From Rhodopseudomonas sp. P2A-2r (GTDB lineage Bacteria; Pseudomonadota; Alphaproteobacteria; Rhizobiales; Xanthobacteraceae): DNA of 64,000 bases. Within the stretch, counting starts at the first letter, position 1; each line of letters opens with the position of its first letter. The DNA is taken from the NCBI RefSeq assembly GCF_026015985.1, contig NZ_CP110389.1, positions 744,001-808,000 of the forward strand, written 5' to 3'. Shown here piece by piece: positions 55,050 through 62,811 of this stretch. The notes under the pieces were generated by a model. That model was not told where the DNA came from, did not search any database, and saw only the letters and a list, made by a program, of their open reading frames with translations. The translations under genes and the position numbers were made by a program.

Positions 55050-55800
55050 GGTCGTGCTTCGTGCCGAGCATCTGCAAAAGCGCTTCGGTGGGCTTGTCGC
55101 CGTATCCGGCGTGTCGATCGAGGCTCACCTCGGCGAGATTCACGCCGTCATCGGTCCGAACGGTGCCGGCAAGTCGACACTGATCAATCTGCTATCCGGC
55201 GAACTCTTCGTCAGTTCCGGCCGCATATCGATCGGCAAGACCGATGTAACGTCGCTTGCACCGGACCGGCGCGCCCGCGCAGGCCTCGGTCGCGCTTACC
55301 AGAAGACAACCCTGTTCACGAAGTTCAGCGTTCAGGAGAACGTCAGGCTGGCTGCACAAGCGCGCTCCGGCGCGCCGCTGCGCATGTTTGGCGGCATTCA
55401 TGCCGACGTCGAATGCGAAAGACGGACGGCAGAAGCCATCGACAGGGTCGGATTGCATGGCCGCTCGCTGGTGATTGCGGATCGTCTGAGCCACGGCGAA
55501 CAGCGGCAACTCGAAATTGCCATGGTGCTTGCCACCGATCCCCGCATCGTCCTGCTCGACGAACCGCTCGCCGGCATGGGGCAGTCGGAAGCGCGCGCCA
55601 TCATTGCCCTAATCGCATCGCTGAAGGTGGATCGCGCAGTGCTGCTGGTCGAGCACGACATGGATGCCGTCTTCGAACTCGCGGATCGTCTCACCGTGAT
55701 GCAGGATGGCTCGGTCATCGCCACAGGTTTGCCGCAAGAGGTGCGGGCGCATCCATTGGTGCGGTCGGCCTATCTCGGTGCGCACGGAGATAGTCCATGA
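55042..55800 (+). CDS. ABC ATPase, LivG-like
   Basis: 252 aa from ATG 55042 (GGAGG upstream). Walker A GPNGAGKST, signature LSHGEQRQ, Walker B IVLLDEPLAGM, H-loop VEHDMD. ATGA overlap with the next ATPase at 55797. Confidence 0.92.
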   Translation: MAEVVLRAEHLQKRFGGLVAVSGVSIEAHLGEIHAVIGPNGAGKSTLINLLSGELFVSSGRISIGKTDVTSLAPDRRARAGLGRAYQKTTLFTKFSVQENVRLAAQARSGAPLRMFGGIHADVECERRTAEAIDRVGLHGRSLVIADRLSHGEQRQLEIAMVLATDPRIVLLDEPLAGMGQSEARAIIALIASLKVDRAVLLVEHDMDAVFELADRLTVMQDGSVIATGLPQEVRAHPLVRSAYLGAHGDSP

Positions 55801-56507
55801 CGTCATTGCTCGAGACGGAACGGCTCGATGCTTTCTACGGCGTCAGCCAGATCCTGCACGGCATCGATCTGAAATTTGCGCGCGGCGAGCAGGTGGCGCT
55901 AATCGGTCGCAACGGCATGGGCAAGACCACTCTGTTGCGCTCGTTGATGGGGCTGCTGCCTGGCTGCCGCGGGACACTCCGGCTGCACGGCAAGGATATC
56001 CGGCGCGCGCCGCCCGAGACGATCTCCCGCCTTGGCCTTGCCATGGTGCCGGAGGGCAGGGGCGTGTTCGGTTCGTTGTCCGTCACGGAAAACCTCGTCA
56101 TGGCGGCCCGTGCCGGCAATGAAGGGCGTCACGACTGGACCCTGGCCAAGGTCTTCGATCTGTTTCCCCGTCTTCATCAGCGCCGCAACAATGGTGGCCA
56201 TCAGCTCTCAGGCGGCGAGCAGCAGATGCTGACCATCGGTCGAGCGCTGATGACCAACCCCGACATGATCATGATAGACGAGGCGACCGAAGGCCTCGCG
56301 CCGCTGGTCGCACAAGCCATCTGGCAGACGATTGGCGTTATCCGGGGCGAAGGGATCGCGACGCTCGTAGTCGACAAGGATTTTCGCAGCCTTTCCAGGG
56401 TAGCCGATCGTATGCTCATGCTATCGAAAGGCTGCATCGTCTTCGATGGTACGCCCGCTGCGCTCGCAAGCCGGCAGGACCTGCTTGAGCGCCATCTCGG
56501 CATCTAG
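55797..56507 (+). CDS. ABC ATPase, LivF-like
   Basis: 236 aa. Walker A GRNGMGKTT, signature LSGGEQQMLTIGR, Walker B MIMIDEATEGLAP (Ala in place of the usual Pro after Glu), and VVDKDFR where the H-loop is expected. The switch His is absent (DKDF rather than E.H/Q.), a small deviation. Last gene of the importer, convergent with the minus-strand gene whose stop is three bases away. Confidence 0.9.
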   Translation: MTSLLETERLDAFYGVSQILHGIDLKFARGEQVALIGRNGMGKTTLLRSLMGLLPGCRGTLRLHGKDIRRAPPETISRLGLAMVPEGRGVFGSLSVTENLVMAARAGNEGRHDWTLAKVFDLFPRLHQRRNNGGHQLSGGEQQMLTIGRALMTNPDMIMIDEATEGLAPLVAQAIWQTIGVIRGEGIATLVVDKDFRSLSRVADRMLMLSKGCIVFDGTPAALASRQDLLERHLGI

Positions 56508-56510
56508 CAC

Positions 56511-56984
56511 TTATGACGCGACGACGGTCAGGCCGCGATGACTGGCCGCCACGATATTGTCCGTGAGCGGCTCGGGCCACTGCACGACGAGTTGACCGAA
56601 CAGGTCGTCGAGGCCGCTTTGCTCGATCGCATCGTAGAAGTACGGCGTCGCGGCGCGGGCGATGAAGCTGTGAAGCAGATGCGCCGCATCGTAGTCGTAG
56701 ACGATGTCGCCGGGGACGATGCCTTGTCGACGCAGCAGGAAGGTCCGCAGGCCGGTGAGGTGGGCCCGTCCGCCTTCAGTCGCTGCGAAGGACATGACCA
56801 GAGCCTCGTGGGCAATCTGCGGGCCGTCCTGCATCCGGTCATACATCGGCAGCGCATTGGCGCCGATCACGTCGGCCATGCTGCGGAAATCAGCCGACAT
56901 GTCTTCGGGGTGCAAGGTGTTGCGGATCGCGATCATGCCATCGGGATCGAAGCCGCGCGCCTGCAGTATTTCGCCTAGGGTCAC
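56511..56984 (-). CDS. Small BoxR-linked protein resembling the N-terminal domain of a GIY-YIG protein
   Basis: 157 aa from GTG 56984, which overlaps the boxR stop as GTGA (56981-56984), so the two are translationally coupled. The sequence (TLGEILQARGFDPDGMIAIR near the start, LFGQLVVQWPEPLTDNIVA near the end) resembles the domain that precedes the GIY-YIG nuclease in some bacterial proteins. The nuclease domain itself is absent. No catalytic motif is visible. Function unknown; it may modulate BoxR. Confidence 0.7.
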   Translation of the reverse strand: MTLGEILQARGFDPDGMIAIRNTLHPEDMSADFRSMADVIGANALPMYDRMQDGPQIAHEALVMSFAATEGGRAHLTGLRTFLLRRQGIVPGDIVYDYDAAHLLHSFIARAATPYFYDAIEQSGLDDLFGQLVVQWPEPLTDNIVAASHRGLTVVAS

Positions 56985-57892
56985 GACGCGGCGCTGCGCA
57001 GGCCGAACGCTTCGGCGTTGGCGTTGAGCATGCGGGACGCGGCGTTGATCAACTGCGAGGCCGCCTTGTCCTCGCTGAGACCCGCAGTATCGACGGTCAT
57101 CGACGCGCGGGCATAGAGCGGCTCGCGGCTGAGCAGGATGGTCCGCAGTTCCTGCATCGCCGATCGATCGTCTGCCATCGGGCGCAGGTCTCCCTGGCGC
57201 CGGACCCGGGCCATATGCTCTTCCGGCTTTGCCTTTAGCCAGATCGTATAGAAGGACGACAAGATGCGGTCGAAGGTCAGCGGCTCCGAGACGATTCCGC
57301 CGCCGGTAGCGAGAACGATCGGCTCCTTGCTTGTCAGCAGGTTGTTCAGCGCCGCCTGTTCCATGCGCCGAAAACCCTCCTGGCCATACAAAGCGATGAT
57401 CTCGGCGACCGAAAGCCCGTTCCGCTGTTCGATCTCTTTGTTGAGTTCGACGAAGGTCCAGCCGATCTTGTGCGCCAGCAGCTTTCCGAGCGTCGATTTC
57501 CCGGCGCCGCGAAGCCCGATCAGCGCGATTCCGTTGAACGGCGTGTGGAGATGCGGCTTGCTGTGGCCGCGACCGGCCAGAATATCCTTGGCCTGGGCAA
57601 TCTGGGCCGGCGTCGCGCCGCGGACGAGGTCGCGGATCACCGGCCACTCTTCCAACGTTTCCCCGACCGGAATGAGGTCTTCGAGAGGTGTGCCCATGGC
57701 CAGCGCAACGCGCCGCAGCAGCACGATGGAAACGTTTCCCTTGCCACCCTCGAGTTGCGCGATGTAGCGCTCCGAAATGCCCGACACCTTGGCAAGCACC
57801 TTGCGCGACATACCGCGGAGTCCGCGCATCGTGCGCACGCGCTGACCCAGCTCAACAAGGAATTCGGTCTCTGGATCGGGCTGTTCAGTCAT
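56981..57892 (-). CDS. boxR: BoxR/BzdR-type regulator of benzoate degradation (HTH + shikimate kinase-like)
   Basis: 303 aa from ATG 57892. Residues ~12-75 are an XRE-type HTH (VRTMRGLRGMSRKVLAKVSG, YIAQLEGGKGN). A linker follows, then a shikimate-kinase-like domain with P-loop GLRGAGKST (126-134), LNKEIEQRNG and LATGGGIV. This fusion is diagnostic of BzdR/BoxR, repressors that bind benzoyl-CoA through the kinase-like domain and release TGCA-type operators. It is divergent from the benzoate-CoA ligase; a perfect palindrome lies between. Confidence 0.93.
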   Translation of the reverse strand: MTEQPDPETEFLVELGQRVRTMRGLRGMSRKVLAKVSGISERYIAQLEGGKGNVSIVLLRRVALAMGTPLEDLIPVGETLEEWPVIRDLVRGATPAQIAQAKDILAGRGHSKPHLHTPFNGIALIGLRGAGKSTLGKLLAHKIGWTFVELNKEIEQRNGLSVAEIIALYGQEGFRRMEQAALNNLLTSKEPIVLATGGGIVSEPLTFDRILSSFYTIWLKAKPEEHMARVRRQGDLRPMADDRSAMQELRTILLSREPLYARASMTVDTAGLSEDKAASQLINAASRMLNANAEAFGLRSAAS

Positions 57893-57967
57893 CGGGTTCG
57901 GTTCTGGTCGAGTGCAATGAAACATAATGCCGAAAAGAATTGACAGCAACCAACTCAACTGACTTTA

Positions 57968-57985
57968 TATGAATTATAATTCATA
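57968..57985. promoter_or_regulatory. Perfect 18-bp palindrome in the boxR-ligase promoter region
   Basis: TATGAATTATAATTCATA. It contains TGAA-N6-TTCA, a variant of the BzdR/BoxR TGCA-N6-TGCA element, and shares ATTATAATTC with the importer site at 51701. It lies 58 bases before the ligase ATG and 76 from the boxR ATG, suited to control both. Confidence 0.6.
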
Positions 57986-58043
57986 AAAGTCAGGGGTTGA
58001 CCGTGAAAAACGGCGATGAACGCACCAAGGGTGCAGCGGCATC

Positions 58044-59593
58044 ATGAGTGGGCTGTCCGATTCTTACAATGCGGTGACCTGGCTGCTGGATCGCAACATC
58101 GCAGAAGGGCGTGGCGACAAGCTCGCTTTCACGGACACCGTATCCGATCTCACTTACGGCGGCTTGCAGGCCAGGAGCTGTCAGCTTGCCAACCTGCTGA
58201 AGCGCCTCGGCGTCCGGCGCGAAGAGCGCGTCGCGATGATCATGCTGGACACGGTCGATTTCCCCGTGGTGTTTCTCGGCGCTATGCGGGCCGGCATCAT
58301 CCCGGTGCCCTTGAATACGCTGCTGACGAGCGAGCAATACGCCTACGTCCTCGCCGACTGCCGTGCGCGGGTGCTTTTCATTTCGAGTGCGTTGCTGCCG
58401 GTGGTGCGGGATATGCTCGGGCGGCTGCCGGATCTCGAGCACGTCGTGGTCGCCGGCACCAAGGTCGATGGCCACAAGTCGCTCGTCGACGAAATGGCCG
58501 GCGAGAGCGAAACTTTCGCAACCGTCGCCACCCACGCGGACGAACCGGCATTTTGGCTGTACTCGTCGGGATCGACGGGAATGCCGAAGGAGTCCGTCAC
58601 CTGCACGCCAGCCTGGAGGCGACGGCCACGACCTATGCTCGCCAGGTGTTGGGCATTCGCGAAGACGACGTCGGGCTGTCTGCGGCGAAGCTGTTCTTCG
58701 CCTATGGTCTCGGCAATGCGCTCACTTTCCCGATGTCGGTGGGTGCCACCACGGTGCTGAATTCCGAACGGCCGACCCCGGCGACGATGTTCGGCTTGAT
58801 GCGCCGCTATAATCCCAGCATCTTCTTCGGCGTTCCGACCCTGTTTGCGGCGATGCTGAATGACGAAGCCTCCAAGGATCAAGGCGGATTCACGCGTCTG
58901 CGCGTCTGCACCTCCGCCGGCGAGGCGCTGCCCGAGTCGGTCGGCAACAACTGGAAGAGCCGTTTCGGAGTCGACATTCTCGACGGAGTAGGCTCGACCG
59001 AACTCCTGCACATTTTTCTGTCGAACAGGCCGGGGGACGTTCGATACGGTACCTCGGGCCGGCCAGTGCCGGGCTACAGCGTTCGTCTGATCGACGAAGC
59101 GGGGCTGGATATTGCTGATGGCGAGATCGGCGAACTGCTCGTCGATGCGCCGTCGGCCGGAGAGGGCTACTGGAACCAGCGCAGCAAAAGCCGGCGCACC
59201 TTCGAGGGACACTGGACGCGCACGGGCGACAAATACGTCCGCGATTCCGAAGGGCGCTATACTTTCTGCGGTCGCGCCGATGACATGTTCAAGGTTTCAG
59301 GCATCTGGGTTTCGCCTTTCGAGGTTGAAAGCGCGTTGATCACGCATCCCGCGGTGCTTGAAGCCGCCGTGATCCCGGAAGCAGACGCCGAAGGTCTGCT
59401 GAAGCCAAAGGCGTTCATCGTGCTGAGGCCGATGGCGCTGTCGGATGGCCTGCACGAATCGCTGAAGGACCACGTGAAGCAGAAGATCGGTCCGTGGAAA
59501 TATCCACGGTGGATAGAGGTGGTTGAGGCTCTGCCGAAAACGGCCACCGGCAAGATCCAGCGTTTCAAGCTGCGCGACGGCGCCGCTGTCTGA
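58044..59593 (+). CDS. bclA: Benzoate-CoA ligase, one frameshift
   Basis: 516 aa after adding one G at 58589-58590. Without it the first frame ends at 58760. The AMP-binding motif YSSGSTGMPKG spans the break: as printed PKG becomes PKE and the frame is lost. Other ligase features: FFAYGLGNALTFPMSVGA, GSTELLHIFLSNRPGDV and the C-terminal Lys in LPKTATGKIQRFKL. Length and sequence match benzoate-CoA ligases. It activates benzoate to benzoyl-CoA, the substrate of BoxA/BoxB and the inducer of BoxR. Confidence 0.88.
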
Positions 59594-59613
59594 AGAAGAG
59601 AATGGAGTATCCC

Positions 59614-60431
59614 ATGAGCGCTTTGAAGCCTGTCGGCATGCTGACGATTGGATCGTCCAATCTTGAATACCGCATGATAGGCCCGGCGCCAGGCGACGCG
59701 CCGACGATCGTGTTGCTGCATGAGGGGCTTGGCTCCGCCGCTCTGTGGGGCGATTTTCCGGATAGGCTGCAGCAGGCGACGGGCGCGGGCGTATTCGTCT
59801 ATTCGCGCGCAGGCTACGGCGCTTCAAGTCCGGTCACACTGCCGCGCCCCTGGACTACATGCATGTCGAAGCGCTCGAGGTGCTGCCCCGCCTGCTCGAT
59901 GCGATCGGCTTTCGGCGTGGACTGCTGGTCGGACATTCCGATGGCGCCTCGATCGCGACGACTTATGCCGGCGGCATCCAGGATCATCGTATTCGCGGCG
60001 TCGCGCTGATCGCTCCGCATTTTGTTGTCGAGGACATCACGGTGCAGTCGATCGCCGAGATCAGGAAGTCTTACCAGCAGGGCGATCTGAAACCCAGGCT
60101 GGCGCGTTGGCACAGCGATGTCGACAATGCCTTCTATGGCTGGAATGGTGCGTGGCTCGATCCCGCATTCCGCAACTGGGATATTTCGGACTTTCTCGCT
60201 TATGTCCGCGTCCCCATACAGATCGTGCAGGGCGCTGACGATCACTACGGCACGATGAAGCAGATCGAGATTGCCGAGGCGGAGTGCTATTGCCCCGTCG
60301 ATGTCGAGATCATTGCGGGCGCGGCACATTCACCGCATCGCGAGGCTGCGGATGCGACCTTGCTGGCGGTCACGGAATTCGCAAACAGGCTGCTTCAGTT
60401 TCATGGCGAGGGCGCGCTGCGCGCCGCGTGA
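59614..60431 (+). CDS. Alpha/beta hydrolase of the box cluster, one frameshift
   Basis: 272 aa after adding one C to the run 59847-59850; start at ATG 59614 (GGAG seven bases before). The oxyanion region is LLHEGLGSAALWGDF, with the nucleophile in LLVGHSDGASIA, the acid in VQGADDHYG and the His in IIAGAAHSPHRE. Related hydrolases accompany box genes in other bacteria; a CoA-thioester or ring-opened lactone role is possible but unproven. Confidence 0.82.
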
Positions 60432-60437
60432 CAGCGC

Positions 60438-60959
60438 ATGGTTACCGCCTGCATGCCGCTCCCGCGCTGGGCCTGGGCAACCGGCGAGGGCCGGCAGTCT
60501 GCCGATCATGAAACGCTGGACCGCGCCAAGGCCATGGTGCCGGCGCGATATGATGACGGCTTCGTTCCCGCGAATGACGCCGCGCTTCGCTATGGCCTTG
60601 CGCTCAACGACGCGGGCTTCTTCTGGGAGGCTCATGAAGTCCTCGAAGCGGTCTGGAAGGCCGCCCCGCAGGGCGGCCGCGATCGGATCCTGCTCCGCGC
60701 CTGCATTCAGGTCGCCAATGCCAACCTGAAGCGGAAGCTGAACAAGGCCAACGCCATGCGCAAGTTGTTGAATGAGGTTCTAGCCGATCTGATCGAACTT
60801 GAGGCGCGGCTCCCGACCGGGCCTGCCACCAGCTTTGCCGCGCAATTTGATCGAAGACCGCTCCGCGCCGCGATCGCAGAGCAGTGTGAGAGACCCGGGG
60901 AAACGCTCGACGGTGGCGCGCTTCAACATGAAATAAAATACAAGTTACTGGCGCCATGA
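60438..60959 (+). CDS. DUF309 protein
   Basis: 173 aa. The DUF309 signature is GLALNDAGFFWEAHEVLEAV followed by IQVANANLKRKLNK. A small helical protein, no signal peptide. Start ATG 60438 (60453 also possible). Function unknown; it sits between the hydrolase and boxC on the same strand. Confidence 0.78.
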   Translation: MVTACMPLPRWAWATGEGRQSADHETLDRAKAMVPARYDDGFVPANDAALRYGLALNDAGFFWEAHEVLEAVWKAAPQGGRDRILLRACIQVANANLKRKLNKANAMRKLLNEVLADLIELEARLPTGPATSFAAQFDRRPLRAAIAEQCERPGETLDGGALQHEIKYKLLAP

Positions 60960-60980
60960 AAGCTTGACCGCGCGACATCA

Positions 60981-60994
60981 TGCATTATTGTGCA
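60981..60994. promoter_or_regulatory. Candidate BoxR operator TGCA-N6-TGCA upstream of boxC
   Basis: TGCATTATTGTGCA, exactly the TGCA-N6-TGCA pattern reported for BzdR/BoxR operators. It is 43-56 bases before ATG 61037. It implies that boxC has its own benzoyl-CoA-controlled promoter apart from the ligase. Confidence 0.65.
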
Positions 60995-61036
60995 TATCAC
61001 CAGCGGCGGGGACGCCGATAAATTCAGGGTGGATCC

Positions 61037-62725
61037 ATGGCTGCTGAGCAACGCGTTCTCGCGAACGGTGCGACATTCATCGACTTTCAAACGGATCCGT
61101 CGCGCTACCGGCATTGGAAGCTGGAGGTGGACGGCGACGTCGCAACGCTCACAATGGATGTGGATGAGAATGGCGGCCTATTCGAAGGTTACCTGCTCAA
61201 GCTGAATTCCTACGATCTCGGCGTGGATATCGAGCTGGCAGATGCCGTGCAGCGGCTTCGCTTCGAGCATCCCGGCGTCAAGGTGGTGGTGCTGCGCTCC
61301 GGCAAGAATCGCGTGTTCTGCGCCGGTGCCAATATTCGCATGCTCGCCGGCGCCACCCACGCGCACAAGGTCAACTTCTGCAAGTTCACCAACGAGACCC
61401 GCAATGGTTTCGAGGATTCCAGCGAATACTCGGGCCAGCGTTTCATCACTGTCGTCAACGGTACGGCGGCGGGCGGCGGTTACGAACTGGCACTGGCCAC
61501 CGATCACATCATCATGGCCGACGACGGCTCCGCGGCCGTGTCGCTGCCGGAAGTGTCGCTGCTCGCGGTGTTGCCGGGCACTGGAGGCCTGACCCGCGTC
61601 GTGGACAAGCGCAAGGTTCGCCGCGACCATGCTGACTATTTCTGCACGATCGAGGAAGGCATCAAAGGCAAGCGCGCCGTCGCCTGGCGGCTGGTGGACG
61701 AGATCGTTCCGAACAGCAAGCTCGAAGCCAAGATCACGGAGCGCACGAAAGAGTTTGCGGCCGCTTCGAAGCGCAACGGCAACGGGCAGGGCATCACGCT
61801 GTCACCGATCAGCCGAAGCGTGGACGAGGCGGGACTCCGCTATGGCCTGGTGAGCGTGGATATCAACCGCACAGATCGCGTGGCGACAATCTCCATCGCA
61901 GCGCCGGACCAGTCGGCTCCGGCCGATGTCGATGCCATGATTGCGCAGGGCGCCAGCTTCTGGCCATTGCAGGTCGCACGCGAGCTGGACGACGCCATCC
62001 TGCATTTGCGCATCAACGAACTCGAAACGGCAATGCTCGTGTTCAAGTCCCATGGCGACAGCAGCAATGTGCTGGCCCATGATGCTTTCCTCGAAGCCGA
62101 CAAGGCGCACTGGCTGGTCAACGAGATCAGGCTGTACTGGAAACGTGTGCTGAAGCGGATCGACGTCACATCGCGCACGCTGGTCACGCTGGTCGAGCCC
62201 GGCTCCTGTTTCGTCGGTACGCTGGCCGAGCTCGTATTCGCCGCCGATCGCTCCTACATGCTGATCGGGCAGAAGCAGGGCGACAATCGCGCGCCGCCCG
62301 CCATCGTGCTAAGTGCGATGAACTTCGGCCCCTATCCCATGAGCCACGGCCTGACACGGCTGCAGTCGCGCTTTCAGGCTGATCCCGAAGATGTTGCCCG
62401 CGCCGAAGCCCGGATCGGTGAGCCGCTCGATGCCGAAGCTGCAGAGGAAATGGGACTCGTGACGTTTGCCCTCGACGATATCGATTGGGATGACGAGGTC
62501 CGCGTGTTCTTCGAAGAACGCGGCAGCTTTTCGCCGGACAGCCTCACCGGCATGGAAGCCAACCTGCGCTTTGTCGGCCCCGAGACGATGGAATCGAAAA
62601 TCTTTTCACGGCTGACCGCCTGGCAGAACTGGATTTTCCAGCGTCCCAATGCCGTCGGCGAAAACGGCGCGCTCGGCCGCTATGGCACCGGGCAGAAGGC
62701 ACAATTCGACATGACGCGCGTCTAG
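61037..62725 (+). CDS. boxC: Benzoyl-CoA-dihydrodiol lyase (2,3-epoxybenzoyl-CoA dihydrolase), BoxC
   Basis: 562 aa, the usual BoxC length (~555), with AGGGTGG before the ATG. Crotonase fold: VVVLRSGKNRVFCAGANIRM and the oxyanion segment NGTAAGGGYELALA. A second crotonase-like half follows (~280-550). BoxC opens the epoxide product of BoxAB to 3,4-dehydroadipyl-CoA semialdehyde and formate. Preceded by a TGCA-N6-TGCA site and followed by boxB. Confidence 0.95.
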   Translation: MAAEQRVLANGATFIDFQTDPSRYRHWKLEVDGDVATLTMDVDENGGLFEGYLLKLNSYDLGVDIELADAVQRLRFEHPGVKVVVLRSGKNRVFCAGANIRMLAGATHAHKVNFCKFTNETRNGFEDSSEYSGQRFITVVNGTAAGGGYELALATDHIIMADDGSAAVSLPEVSLLAVLPGTGGLTRVVDKRKVRRDHADYFCTIEEGIKGKRAVAWRLVDEIVPNSKLEAKITERTKEFAAASKRNGNGQGITLSPISRSVDEAGLRYGLVSVDINRTDRVATISIAAPDQSAPADVDAMIAQGASFWPLQVARELDDAILHLRINELETAMLVFKSHGDSSNVLAHDAFLEADKAHWLVNEIRLYWKRVLKRIDVTSRTLVTLVEPGSCFVGTLAELVFAADRSYMLIGQKQGDNRAPPAIVLSAMNFGPYPMSHGLTRLQSRFQADPEDVARAEARIGEPLDAEAAEEMGLVTFALDDIDWDDEVRVFFEERGSFSPDSLTGMEANLRFVGPETMESKIFSRLTAWQNWIFQRPNAVGENGALGRYGTGQKAQFDMTRV

Positions 62726-62811
62726 CGGCGGGCTGCAAGAGCTGCGTCGTCTACAGCCCTTAGTCATCCGTACATCGAGCAATCAACGACACCCCCACGG
62801 GAGATCACGCC

